From UBA4416 sp044238845 (lineage in GTDB: Bacteria > Bacteroidota > Bacteroidia > B-17B0 > Aurantibacillaceae), in NCBI GenBank assembly GCA_044238845.1, contig JBIICN010000012.1, positions 25,157 to 89,156 on the forward strand: a stretch of 64,000 bases of DNA, in the 5' to 3' direction. The notes beneath the pieces were generated by a model. It had not been told where the DNA came from. It made no database searches and saw only the letters and a program-made list of their open reading frames with translations. Shown here one piece after another: positions 23,965 through 32,920 of this stretch (positions are counted from its first letter, which is position 1; each line of letters opens with the position of its first letter). The position numbers and the translations under genes are program-made.

Positions 23965-26169
23965 TTATAAATTTTCGATAAAGTAATTTGTTATTTTTTC
24001 CATTAAGTGAGCTCTGTCTTTTCCTAATACGTTATGCTCGTGTCCTGGATACAAATAGTAATCCAACTGAACACCTTTATCAACGGCTTTCTTTTGGTAC
24101 ATCACACTGTGTTGCCAAACAACCACTGGATCTTGTGCTCCGTGAATCATTAGTAATTTACCTTTCAATTTATCAACATAGTTCAACAAATTATTTTTAT
24201 CATAACCTTCTTTATTATCTTGAGGCGAATCCATATAACGCTCTGTGTACATAATCTCATAATATGTCCAATCAATAACTGGTCCGCCAGCTGCACCTAC
24301 TTTAAATGTTCCAGGAGAGCGTGTCATTAAAGTGGTTGTCATAAAACCGCCAAAACTCCATCCATGAACGCCAATTCTGTTAGCATCCACATAAGGTAAT
24401 GATTTTAAATACTCTACACCTTTTAATTGGTCTTCCATTTCTTTAGTTCCTAACTGACGGTGAGTAGCTTGTTCAAATGCCTTACCTCTGTAAGACGTTC
24501 CTCTACCATCTAATGTAAATACCATATATCCTTTTTCTGCCATGTATTGGTACCATAATTCTCCACCTGCCATCCAAGTGTTAGTTACCATTTGTGAATG
24601 AGGGCCATTATACAAATAGACTAATACTGGATATTTTTTTGTTGAATCAAAATTGACTGGTTTAAATAAACGGCAGTATAAATCAGTTCCCTCATTATTT
24701 TTAATGGTGAATAAATTCCAGCTACCTGTTTTGTAATCTTTAATAGGGTTTTCCGCTTTGTAAAAGTTTACAGCTTTTTTAGTTGCTGTATTAATGATGT
24801 TATATTCTCTTGGTATAGTTGAACTTGAGAAATTATCGATGATGTAATTTCCTTTTTCATCTAACACGCAAGTATGAAATCCGTTACCATAGGTTAAACG
24901 TTTTACTTCACCACTTTTTAAATTAACGCTATAAAAATCTTGATTCACTGGGCTTTGGTCGTTTGCATGGAAAAATAAACGCTCTCCTTTTTCATCAAAA
25001 CCATTTTCTGCTTTTACTTCCCAATTACCTTTAGTTAATTGTTTAATTAATTTACCGCTGATGTCATATAAGTAGAAATGAGTAAATCCATCTTTACGAC
25101 TTTGCCATATAAATTGCGAAGGATTATTTTTCACAAATAACATAGGGTGTAAAGGTTCCGTGTATTTGTCATCATGTTCTTCAAATAAGGTGCGAACAAA
25201 ATTTCCAGTTGCAGCATCGTATTCGTTTAACTTCATATCATTTTGTGTACGACTTAAAATAGCTATATAAATATGTTTTTCATCTGGACTCCAAGCAATA
25301 TTTGTTAAGTATTGTTCTGGGTCACTGGCTGCTGAGCCTGTCGAAGCATCAGTTTTTACAAAAATAGTTTTGTTTGTTTTTACATCATAAATACCTAAAG
25401 TCACATGATGACTTTTGTTACCAGCCATTGGATATTTGATATTTTCGTTTTTTGCAGGGAGAGTTGTCCAATCAATAATTGGATAATCCGTTACAGTAGA
25501 TTGATCCATTCTGTAAAAAGCTAAATAGTTTCCTTTCGGACTCCAGAAGTTTTTACCATCAATGCCAAATTCATTTTGATGCACATTTTTTCCGTTGTAA
25601 ACAATTTCATAAGAACCATCCGCCGTTACTTGAGTTTCCTTACCATCTTTCACCACAAATAAATTATAGTCTTTGCAATAAGAATAGGCTCCAGTAACAG
25701 GTTCTTTTAAATACTCTTCTAAATTTGTAGGTTCTGCTTTTTTATCTGTTTCAGAAATTATTTTTTTATCTAAAGAGTAAATTAATTCTCCTTTTTTGTT
25801 AGAAAAATAAAATTGATTAGCGTCTTTCCAAGCAATAACTGTTAATGCTGCCAAAGTATCTTTGCTACTTGATTTTAAAACTGTATTTAAGTCTTTTAGA
25901 CTAACAACATCCGTTGTTTTTCCTGTTGCATTATCTCCAACTTTCACAATGTTATTATCGATATATGAAAATTTATTAGCTCCTTTTATAAAACTTAATG
26001 ATTGCAAACGTTTAGGCGCCAAACTTGTGCGGCCTTTTAAAACTGCATCTTGAATGGTAAGTAGTTTATCTTGAGCAATTATAAGTGTTGAGTAAATTAT
26101 ACTTGTAATAGCAATAGTAGTTTTGATTTTATTTTTTAAACACATAGGCACATAGTTTTTAAATTTCAT
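23965..26169 (-). CDS. S9B prolyl-peptidase (dipeptidyl peptidase IV family)
   Basis: A 734-aa secreted serine peptidase that cleaves dipeptides after proline or alanine. The N-terminal DPPIV beta-propeller spans about 50-470 (WSPKGNYLAFYRMD, AWSPDEKHIYIA), and the C-terminal alpha/beta-hydrolase domain carries the nucleophile in GWSFGG (about 605), the Asp in HGAQDPV (about 680) and the catalytic His in YPGHEHN (712). The start ATG overlaps the TGA of the GxxExxY gene (ATGA, 26166-26169). The first residues MKFKNYVPM come partly from a repeat that borders the GxxExxY unit; M9 (26145) could be the older start, followed by a signal peptide ending STLIIAQ. Residues DASTGSAAS contain an in-frame REP-like core. 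Confidence 0.92.
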   Translation of the reverse strand: MKFKNYVPMCLKNKIKTTIAITSIIYSTLIIAQDKLLTIQDAVLKGRTSLAPKRLQSLSFIKGANKFSYIDNNIVKVGDNATGKTTDVVSLKDLNTVLKSSSKDTLAALTVIAWKDANQFYFSNKKGELIYSLDKKIISETDKKAEPTNLEEYLKEPVTGAYSYCKDYNLFVVKDGKETQVTADGSYEIVYNGKNVHQNEFGIDGKNFWSPKGNYLAFYRMDQSTVTDYPIIDWTTLPAKNENIKYPMAGNKSHHVTLGIYDVKTNKTIFVKTDASTGSAASDPEQYLTNIAWSPDEKHIYIAILSRTQNDMKLNEYDAATGNFVRTLFEEHDDKYTEPLHPMLFVKNNPSQFIWQSRKDGFTHFYLYDISGKLIKQLTKGNWEVKAENGFDEKGERLFFHANDQSPVNQDFYSVNLKSGEVKRLTYGNGFHTCVLDEKGNYIIDNFSSSTIPREYNIINTATKKAVNFYKAENPIKDYKTGSWNLFTIKNNEGTDLYCRLFKPVNFDSTKKYPVLVYLYNGPHSQMVTNTWMAGGELWYQYMAEKGYMVFTLDGRGTSYRGKAFEQATHRQLGTKEMEDQLKGVEYLKSLPYVDANRIGVHGWSFGGFMTTTLMTRSPGTFKVGAAGGPVIDWTYYEIMYTERYMDSPQDNKEGYDKNNLLNYVDKLKGKLLMIHGAQDPVVVWQHSVMYQKKAVDKGVQLDYYLYPGHEHNVLGKDRAHLMEKITNYFIENL
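25332..25346 (+). repeat. REP-like core within the S9 peptidase gene
   Basis: CTGAGCCTGTCGAAG on the plus strand; on the coding strand it is CTTCGACAGGCTCAG, coding for part of D-A-S-T-G-S-A. The residues lie in a surface loop of the propeller at a place where homologues, as I remember them, have a shorter loop. Confidence 0.45.
26141..26155 (+). repeat. Left inverted repeat of the GxxExxY unit
   Basis: CACATAGGCACATAG. Its inverted counterpart is at 26597-26611 (14 of 15 bases identical). This copy lies inside the first codons of the S9 peptidase frame (residues 5-10). Confidence 0.65.
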
Positions 26170-26585
26170 AGATTAGGTAATAATTTAAAGTAATTGTTTA
26201 CAAAAGTCTTTTGACCCTCATGGAAAATATTTTTTACATTGAAATTGATCAAAATGCCTTTAGGCATTTCAAGTAGTTTCATATAGGTTAGAAGCTGAGC
26301 TTCAAATATAGGTAACATAGTTTCAACAGCTTTTAACTCTACAACAATTTGATTTTCTATCAACAAGTCACATCTTAGTTCTGTTTCAAGAGGTTCGTTT
26401 TTATAAACTAGTGGAATAGAAAATTCAGAGTGAAAGTTTATGCCTCTTAGATGTAATTCTTTTTTTAAACACTTATGATATATAGATTCTAATAGGCCTG
26501 GTCCAAGTTCTTTGTGAACTTCAATTGCAGAACCAACTATTTCATAAGTTAATTCATCTAATTGTTTTTTTGTGGATAAGCTCAT
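26166..26585 (-). CDS. GxxExxY family protein (PD-(D/E)xK-like)
   Basis: A 139-aa protein of the GxxExxY family (PDDEXK_3). The name-giving motif is G30-LL-E33-SI-Y36. The core of a PD-(D/E)xK nuclease fold is visible as D73 in RCDLLI, then E83-L-K85 in VVELKAVE, so the residues for metal-dependent phosphodiester chemistry are present, although no member is known to me to have a proven activity. The gene is bounded on both sides by an inverted 15-base repeat, and its TGA overlaps the ATG of the S9 peptidase. It looks like a small self-contained unit lodged between two peptidase genes. Related proteins occur in many copies in Bacteroidota next to short repeats. Confidence 0.85.
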   Translation of the reverse strand: MSLSTKKQLDELTYEIVGSAIEVHKELGPGLLESIYHKCLKKELHLRGINFHSEFSIPLVYKNEPLETELRCDLLIENQIVVELKAVETMLPIFEAQLLTYMKLLEMPKGILINFNVKNIFHEGQKTFVNNYFKLLPNL

Positions 26586-26596
26586 TTTAATATATT

Positions 26597-26611
26597 CTAT
26601 GTGACTATGTG
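26597..26611 (-). repeat. Right inverted repeat of the GxxExxY unit
   Basis: CTATGTGACTATGTG on the plus strand, i.e. CACATAGTCACATAG on the minus strand, 11 bases upstream of the GxxExxY start. It is the inverted partner of 26141-26155. Confidence 0.65.
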
Positions 26612-26619
26612 TTTTAAAA

Positions 26620-29319
26620 TTACTTCTTTATCGAATTATACAATTCTAAAATTTGTTTTTTGGTATCAGATACAGTTTTTAATTCTTCAGTCATTTTGGT
26701 AACATCACCAACCGTTGCATCTGTTTTAGCTTTTTCAATTTTGGCTTTTAATTTATCTTCTTTGTCTTGCCACACATTAACTAAGTTGTCCTTCATTACT
26801 TTTTGTGCTGCGTACTTCACATATTTGCTGTCGCTTTGACCCATTTTTGCTAATTCTTTAGCGCCATCAATTGCAGTTTCTGGCTTTGTACAACGTTTTA
26901 AAAATTTGCCATAAATGTTTCCATAAGCTAATAATTCAAAGCCATTGAAATATTTTTTTACTTTTTTGAAATAGGCATGATTCTCATCTGTTCCGTATTT
27001 TGAATATAAATCGGCAATTGAATAAATAATTTCTTTTGATGGCTCATTTTCTAAAGCAATTGCTTTTTTCATTGCAAATTCAGGATTTATTTTTGCAATG
27101 GCATCAAAGCCTTCAGAAACGATTGCGTAGGATTGCTCATTTAATGCTTTTTCGTAAAGCGCATTTAAATCATCGCCTTTATAGTTTGTTGCTAATGCTT
27201 TAATGGCAGCAGCTCGTACTTTTGTGTTAGCATCTTTTTCTGAAATTGAAATGAATAATGGTTTCATTTCTGCCTCCTTATCTTTAGATACTCCGCTTAA
27301 CGCTGTAATTGCATCAGTTCTAAATTTTTTCCAAGGGTCGTTTTGAGCAATTGATTTCATGATGTCAATAATTGCTTTATCATCCATGTGTTCTTTAAAA
27401 TAATCTATTGCTTCATCTCTATCTCCCCATAATGGAGCGTTTTTGTATTGAAAGATGTATTCTTCTTTAGTTTTTTCGAAAGTAGTTTTAGCTAATAACT
27501 GTCTTTCTGAATCAAAGTTTACTAAACTTGGAGTAGAAGCTACATCAAATGTAAATGTGTTTTTTACATCTTCAATCCAAATACGTTTACGTTCTTTTTT
27601 TCCATCAACATAAATGTCAATATAAACCGGAAGTTTGTATAATGGAGCTACTTTAAAATCTTGTTGTTGAGTAATTTCTAATTTTAATTTTTTTGTTGCA
27701 GCATCATATGATTTTTTAATATCTAATTCAGGATGCCCTTTAGCGTAATACCATTCGTTAAAAAACCAGTTTAGGTCTTCGCCAGTCACTTCTTCAAAAG
27801 CCAAACGTAAATCATGAGCTTCGGCAGTCTTAAATTTGTTTTTTTCTAAGTATACTTTTAGAGACGCAAAAAAGGCATCATCGCCAACATATTTACGTAA
27901 CATGTGTAATATTTGTCCGCCTTTGTTATAACTAAATGCATCAAACATGTCTTCGCGCTCTGCATAATCAAAACGCACTAAGTCAACTTGTTTTTGATTA
28001 GACTGTGCAAAGTATCCAAAGCGAGAGCCTGCATGGTGATCATCAGCTGCATCTCTTCCGTACTCATATTCTTCCCATAAATATTCGCCATAAGTGGCAA
28101 ACGATTCATTTAATGTTAGGTTACTCCAACTTTCGCAACTTGCCAAATCTCCAAACCATTGGTGAAATAATTCGTGTGCAATAGTGCTTTCTCCTTTAGC
28201 TCCATCAATAATTTCGCGTGTTGTTTGGTAGCAAACAAAATCGCCATGTAAGGTCGCACTTGTATTTTCCATAGCTCCACTTACATAATCTCTAGCAACA
28301 ATTTGCGCATATTTTTGCCAAGGGTAGGCAACTCCTAAACGATTAGAGTAAAACTCTACCATTTTTTTTGTTTTCCCAAAAATAGCTTTTGCGTGTGGTT
28401 CGTATTCTTTTTCTACGTAATAAGAAATTTCTTTTCCGTTCCAAGGCTCATCAGTTACTTTTTTAAATTCACCAACTCCCATCATTACTAAATAAGGAGC
28501 ATGAGGTAAATTCATCACCCAATGATCGGTTCTTGTTCCGTCAGCATTTTTTTTAGAGTCTGTTAATAAACCGTTAGATAAGGTTGTATACTTGTCATCC
28601 ACCGTCATGTAAATTTCATCAGTCATTTTTTCGGTAGGATTGTCGATGGTTGGAAACCAAGCAGAGTTTGATTGAGTTTCGCCTTGCGTCCATATTTGTG
28701 GCATTTTATCTGGATCCGAGCCAGTAGGATTAATAAAGTATAATCCTTTATCATCAGTGATAGCTCCGCTTCCTCCTTTTCTTAATTCATTTGGTTTAGA
28801 AATATATTCGATAGTTATGTAGTAAACTTCTTTTGCAGTGTATTCTTTACCTAAATTTATTTTTAGGGAATCATTTTCGTATTGGTAGGTAACTGGTTTT
28901 TCTATAAAAACATCTTCTGTAACTGCTGATTTACCTCCTTTTTTGATAGGCAGTTCTTTTACTTGTTTTTCTGCCAATTTCACAAATTTAATTTCCATGC
29001 CGCGAGCATTTAAATACAACATATTAGTTGCATAGAAATACGGTTTTACTTGCAATTCTGCTTTCCCAATTAATTGAGATTTTTGCCAGTCAAAACTCAC
29101 CCATAATTTTGTATGAATGATATCGCTACTTTTTGTTGGAGTAGCTTGGTAGATTTTCTTTTTTGGAGGCTCTTCAGCTAACACTTTGATAGTATCTAAG
29201 TCAATAGCAGGCTCCGCCATTGTTATAGGTTCTGCTGTTTTAGTGGTTTTTTTTGAGGTTGAACATGCGGCAATGCTACCAAATATGGCTGCGCTAAAAA
29301 TGAGGTGTTTGTAGTTCAT
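26620..29319 (-). CDS. M1 family aminopeptidase lipoprotein
   Basis: An 899-aa zinc aminopeptidase. The N-terminus MNYKHLIFSAAIFGSIAACS has a lipobox (IAAC), so it is probably tethered in the envelope. The family exopeptidase motif GAMEN occurs at about 346-350 (VSGAMENTSATLHGDF) and the zinc site at H382-E-L-F-H386 with the third ligand Glu 19 residues later (NESFATYGEY, E405). The N-terminal part is the M1 beta saddle; the C-terminal 300 residues carry HEAT-like helical repeats (WKKFRTDAITALSG, AAAIKALATNYKG), as in cold-active M1 enzymes. With S9, M17 and PepT nearby it forms a peptide-degrading set. The right inverted repeat of the GxxExxY unit lies just after its stop. Confidence 0.93.
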   Translation of the reverse strand: MNYKHLIFSAAIFGSIAACSTSKKTTKTAEPITMAEPAIDLDTIKVLAEEPPKKKIYQATPTKSSDIIHTKLWVSFDWQKSQLIGKAELQVKPYFYATNMLYLNARGMEIKFVKLAEKQVKELPIKKGGKSAVTEDVFIEKPVTYQYENDSLKINLGKEYTAKEVYYITIEYISKPNELRKGGSGAITDDKGLYFINPTGSDPDKMPQIWTQGETQSNSAWFPTIDNPTEKMTDEIYMTVDDKYTTLSNGLLTDSKKNADGTRTDHWVMNLPHAPYLVMMGVGEFKKVTDEPWNGKEISYYVEKEYEPHAKAIFGKTKKMVEFYSNRLGVAYPWQKYAQIVARDYVSGAMENTSATLHGDFVCYQTTREIIDGAKGESTIAHELFHQWFGDLASCESWSNLTLNESFATYGEYLWEEYEYGRDAADDHHAGSRFGYFAQSNQKQVDLVRFDYAEREDMFDAFSYNKGGQILHMLRKYVGDDAFFASLKVYLEKNKFKTAEAHDLRLAFEEVTGEDLNWFFNEWYYAKGHPELDIKKSYDAATKKLKLEITQQQDFKVAPLYKLPVYIDIYVDGKKERKRIWIEDVKNTFTFDVASTPSLVNFDSERQLLAKTTFEKTKEEYIFQYKNAPLWGDRDEAIDYFKEHMDDKAIIDIMKSIAQNDPWKKFRTDAITALSGVSKDKEAEMKPLFISISEKDANTKVRAAAIKALATNYKGDDLNALYEKALNEQSYAIVSEGFDAIAKINPEFAMKKAIALENEPSKEIIYSIADLYSKYGTDENHAYFKKVKKYFNGFELLAYGNIYGKFLKRCTKPETAIDGAKELAKMGQSDSKYVKYAAQKVMKDNLVNVWQDKEDKLKAKIEKAKTDATVGDVTKMTEELKTVSDTKKQILELYNSIKK

Positions 29320-29482
29320 AATGAATACGTTTAAGTAGTAAAAATGCGATTATTTTAAAGAACAGCCAAAGAAAATACAGCTTAGTTTATAAGCGGTTTA
29401 GGTTACTGATTGGTGGGTATTTTTATAGCTTTTTTTGGCATTTAAAGCCTATTTTTATTTATGTGGTTTATGGTTTAATCCT

Positions 29483-29490
29483 TACATTTG
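29483..29490 (+). promoter_or_regulatory. -7 box for panD
   Basis: TACATTTG with four bases (CGCT) before an ATGATG at 29495. Perfect match to TAnnTTTG; -33 not evident. Confidence 0.5.
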
Positions 29491-29497
29491 CGCTATG

Positions 29498-29848
29498 ATG
29501 CAAATTCAAGTAATGAAATCTAAATTGCACTGTGTAACTGTTACACAGGCGGAGTTAGATTATATAGGCAGTATTACCATTGATGAGGATTTGATGGATG
29601 CTGCTAATTTAATTGAGAACGAACAAGTTCATATATTAAACAAAAATAATGGTCAACGCTTTATCACTTACGTTATTAAGGGAGAGCGTGGAAGTGGTGT
29701 TATTTGCCTTAACGGGCCAGCAGCAAAATTAGTGAGTTTAGGGGACATTGTTATTGTTATTTCATACGCTGCGATGGAATTTGAAGCAGCTAAAGTGTTT
29801 AAACCTTGGGTTGTTTTTCCGGACACTAAAACTAATCGTTTAAAATAA
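29498..29848 (+). CDS. panD: Aspartate 1-decarboxylase
   Basis: PanD makes beta-alanine from aspartate for pantothenate/CoA synthesis. It is a pyruvoyl enzyme that cleaves itself between Gly and Ser. From the second ATG (29498) the sequence aligns without gaps to the E. coli N-terminus (KLH at 9-11, V-T-VT, Y22) and puts the cleavage site at Gly24-Ser25 in YIGSITID. Other family features are DEDLMDAANL and LNGPAAKL, then GDIVIVISYA. The product is 116 aa, the usual size. An in-frame extension back to 29435 is rejected because the promoter box lies inside it. Seven bases separate it from the flippase-like gene, so cotranscription is likely. Confidence 0.95.
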   Translation: MQIQVMKSKLHCVTVTQAELDYIGSITIDEDLMDAANLIENEQVHILNKNNGQRFITYVIKGERGSGVICLNGPAAKLVSLGDIVIVISYAAMEFEAAKVFKPWVVFPDTKTNRLK

Positions 29849-29854
29849 AAGAAC

Positions 29855-30868
29855 ATGAACAAAAGCACCAAATCCATCATTCAATTTATAGCATTGCTTG
29901 GTGTTGGTATTTTATTGGTGTGGCTTTCTTTTAGGTCAGTTTGGACAGAGAAAGAGAAAATTTTGGATTCTTTTAAATCAGCTAATTACCTTTGGGTAGG
30001 CGTATCTATTTTAATTTCCCTTTTCAGTCATTTTTTAAGAGCTTTTCGTTGGAATTATTTATTAAAGCCAGCAGGTTATACTGTAAAGCCAACTAATGCA
30101 GTTGGTGCGGTTTTAGTAGGATATTTCGCTAATTATGGACTGCCTCGCATGGGCGAAATTACACGATGCACTTTAGTTACAAAATATGATGATGTGCCTT
30201 TTGAAGTGGCTCTGGGGACTGTAATTACTGAACGCATAGTAGATATGTTATTGCTAATTGTGATATTTTTTCTCACATTATTTGCTCAATTTTCTCAGTT
30301 AAAGGAACTTACTGTGGAATATCTCTATAATCCTTTAATGTCGAAATTGAGCGGGATTTTGGCTCATCCTACTAAGTTTATCATACTGGTAAGTATTTTC
30401 GTTGTTGGGTTAATAGGTCTAATTTTAATTCGTAAGAAAATTTCAGGATTGCTAAAAGGTAAATTTGGGAATATTATTAAGGGTTTTGCAAAAGGCTTAA
30501 GTTCGGTAAAAGACATTGACAAAAAATTTCAATTTATTGCTCTAAGTCTGGCAATTTGGGCATCCTATTTTTATAGTTTATATTTTTGTTTTTTCGCTTT
30601 TGAGGGAACCTCTCATTTGGGTCATTCGGAGTGTTTAGCTATTTTATTATTTGGAACACTTGGCGTTGTATTTTCGCCAGGTGGGCTAGGAGCTTATCCT
30701 GCAATAGTGACTGCGCTTTTAACTTATTATGGTATTGAACAAATTTCTGCATTTTCTTTTCCCTGGATGGCTTGGACATCTCAATTTATATTAATTGTTG
30801 TTCTGGGTCTTTTAAGTTTAATTCTTCTCCCTATTATTAATAAATCAAAAACAGATGTCGTTTCATAA
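29855..30868 (+). CDS. Flippase-like membrane protein (LPG-synthase TM/UPF0104 family)
   Basis: A 337-aa polytopic protein with about eight transmembrane helices. It matches the lysylphosphatidylglycerol_synthase_TM (UPF0104) family by the segment FLRAFRWNYLLKPAGY after the second helix, GYFANYGLPRMGEITRCTLV, ERIVDMLLL, and near the end GVVFSPGGLGAYPAIV. Members are proposed to translocate lipids or lipid-linked sugars. It has no synthase domain. The next gene (heptose-phosphate adenylyltransferase) starts 14 bases before its stop, so the two are translationally coupled and may serve the same envelope glycolipid pathway. Confidence 0.85.
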   Translation: MNKSTKSIIQFIALLGVGILLVWLSFRSVWTEKEKILDSFKSANYLWVGVSILISLFSHFLRAFRWNYLLKPAGYTVKPTNAVGAVLVGYFANYGLPRMGEITRCTLVTKYDDVPFEVALGTVITERIVDMLLLIVIFFLTLFAQFSQLKELTVEYLYNPLMSKLSGILAHPTKFIILVSIFVVGLIGLILIRKKISGLLKGKFGNIIKGFAKGLSSVKDIDKKFQFIALSLAIWASYFYSLYFCFFAFEGTSHLGHSECLAILLFGTLGVVFSPGGLGAYPAIVTALLTYYGIEQISAFSFPWMAWTSQFILIVVLGLLSLILLPIINKSKTDVVS

Positions 30869-31349
30869 AAAACTATCTGAAAAATTAGTTTCAAAAGATA
30901 AACTGAAAGATCTTTTGAAAAATTGGAATGCGCAAAATAATCAAATTGTATTTACCAATGGTTGTTTTGATATTTTACATCGTGGCCACGTAGAGTACTT
31001 GTGCCATGCACGTGATTTAGGGGATAAATTAATTTTAGGTTTAAACACGGATGCTTCAGTAAAGCGCTTAGGAAAATCTCCTGAAAGACCAATTAATTCT
31101 GAAGAAACGAGAGCTACGATATTAGCAGGTTTAGAGTGTATTGATGCCATTGTTTTGTTTGATGAAGACACACCTTTAGAGTTAATTACCTTCGTTCAGC
31201 CAGATGTTTTAGTGAAAGGTAATGATTACAAAGCTGAGGACATTGTGGGTTATGATGTGGTTGTAGCAAAAGGAGGCAAAGTAATAACGATTCAGTTAGT
31301 GGATGGCTTCTCCACTACTAAACTCATTGAAAAAATGAAAACCAGCTAG
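30855..31349 (+). CDS. rfaE2: D-glycero-beta-D-manno-heptose 1-phosphate adenylyltransferase
   Basis: A 164-aa nucleotidyltransferase corresponding to the C-terminal half of HldE. It activates heptose-1-phosphate with ATP to give ADP-heptose for lipopolysaccharide core. The signature is FTNGCFDILHRGHVEYLCHA (with the HxGH-type LHRGH motif), then LILGLNTDASVKRLGK with R-P-I-N, and the ISSTK-like VDGFSTTKLIEKM close to the end. The kinase half (RfaE1) is not in the window, as is usual for the split form. Overlaps the preceding gene by 14 bases. Confidence 0.92.
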   Translation: MSFHKKLSEKLVSKDKLKDLLKNWNAQNNQIVFTNGCFDILHRGHVEYLCHARDLGDKLILGLNTDASVKRLGKSPERPINSEETRATILAGLECIDAIVLFDEDTPLELITFVQPDVLVKGNDYKAEDIVGYDVVVAKGGKVITIQLVDGFSTTKLIEKMKTS

Positions 31350-31433
31350 TAACTTTCTAAGGTTAATATCTTCATAAATCAGTCTGAACCCCAACATAAT
31401 AAAGCCCTATTTTTAGTATTTTAATACAAAAAA

Positions 31434-32918
31434 GTGTCAAATCCTCTTAAAAAACTTGCCTCACAAACAGCCGTTTACGGTTTAGGAAGCGTGCTTCCTC
31501 GTGTGATCACTTTTTTGTATTCGTTTGTATTAACTTACATTTTTAAACAACCTGCCGAATTATCTGCAAACATTGTGTTTTATTCTTGTATCAGTTTTTT
31601 AAATATTTTATTTACTTATGGAATGGAAACTGCCTTCTTTCATTTTTCAAATAAAATGGATGATAAAGAGCGTGTATACACAACAGCAATAATATCAATT
31701 TTTGTAAGTACTGTCGGATTATCGTTATTGTTTATTTTATTTTCAGGCTCTCTTGCAGATTTTATGAACGAACCAGAGCATATTAACTATATTATTTGGT
31801 GTGTATTAATTGTTGCTACTGATGCAATGATGGCAATTCCTTTTGCGCGAATGCGATTGAATAACCAGGCTAAACGGTTTGGCGCACTTAAACTATTAAA
31901 TGTGTTTGTGTTTATCTTAATCTGTATTTTTTATTTTAATATCTGCAAGTCAGCGTATTTTAATGAACCAGATTCTGTTTTCGCAAAATTTTATAACCCT
32001 GAAGTAGGAGTAGGTTATATGTTTTTAGCTGGATTATTAGCTAATTTGGTGAGTTTGTTGTTTTTAGCAAAAGAGTTTATTGGCGTACACTATGTGTTTG
32101 ATAAAGATTTATGGAAACAAATGTTGAGTTATGCCTGGCCCTTATTAATATTAGGATTTGCAGGAATGATTAACGAAACGTTTGATCGTTTTATTTTAGA
32201 ACATTTATTGCCTAAAGATATAGCTAAAACACAAGTAGGTATTTACGGACAATGCTATCGTATAGCGATGTTTATGACCATTTTTACAACCGCTTTTAAA
32301 TATGCAGCAGAACCTTTCTTTTTTAATCATGCTAAACATCAAGATTCAAAAAAATTAAATGCTATGGTGATGAAGTACTATGTGTTATTTTGTTTGTTCT
32401 TGTTTTTAGGCACCATGATGAATTTACCATGGTTGCAAAAAGTAGTGAGCGAAAATTACAGATCGGGATTAAGAATAGTACCTATTTTATTATTAGCTAA
32501 TTTGTGTGTAGGTATTTATTGGAATTTATCTATTTGGTTTAAATTAACAGGTCAAACAAAATTTGGAGCTACTATAACCGTTATAGGAGCAATCATAACT
32601 TTGTTAATTAATTTTCTAGGTATTCCTAAATTTGGATATATGGCTTGCGCTTGGGCAACATTAGCATCATACAGTACTATGATGGTTATTTCTTATATAT
32701 TAGGACAAAAGTATTATCCTATTAAATATAATTTGCGAAGTATTTTCGTGTTTACATTTTTAGCTCTTGGCTTTTATTTTATTTCCACGCTTTATTCGGA
32801 TATGGAAAGTACTATCATTAAGTTGATATTGAATAATATCTTGTTAGGCTTATTTGCATTTATATTTTATAAATTAGAGTTTGATAATTTAAAAAAATTA
32901 AAAAATTTAGAACAATAA
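31434..32918 (+). CDS. Polysaccharide/oligosaccharide flippase (MOP superfamily)
   Basis: A 494-aa inner-membrane protein with about fourteen helices, starting at GTG (31434). The opening KKLASQTAVYGLGSVLPRVI and the internal LKQMLSYAWPLLILGFAG-type half-repeat fit Wzx/RfbX-like members of the MATE-related MOP superfamily, which flip lipid-linked glycans. GTG is chosen because the motif-bearing N-terminus begins there and no earlier ATG is in frame. The preceding heptose gene and flippase-like protein suggest an envelope polysaccharide role. A 142-base repeat element separates it from dut. Confidence 0.86.
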   Translation: MSNPLKKLASQTAVYGLGSVLPRVITFLYSFVLTYIFKQPAELSANIVFYSCISFLNILFTYGMETAFFHFSNKMDDKERVYTTAIISIFVSTVGLSLLFILFSGSLADFMNEPEHINYIIWCVLIVATDAMMAIPFARMRLNNQAKRFGALKLLNVFVFILICIFYFNICKSAYFNEPDSVFAKFYNPEVGVGYMFLAGLLANLVSLLFLAKEFIGVHYVFDKDLWKQMLSYAWPLLILGFAGMINETFDRFILEHLLPKDIAKTQVGIYGQCYRIAMFMTIFTTAFKYAAEPFFFNHAKHQDSKKLNAMVMKYYVLFCLFLFLGTMMNLPWLQKVVSENYRSGLRIVPILLLANLCVGIYWNLSIWFKLTGQTKFGATITVIGAIITLLINFLGIPKFGYMACAWATLASYSTMMVISYILGQKYYPIKYNLRSIFVFTFLALGFYFISTLYSDMESTIIKLILNNILLGLFAFIFYKLEFDNLKKLKNLEQ

Positions 32919-32920
32919 TA

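Noticed and set aside
29435..29497. Longer start of panD
   Set aside because: It contains the promoter box; alignment to PanD from 29498 is gap-free and puts the cleavage site at Gly24-Ser25.
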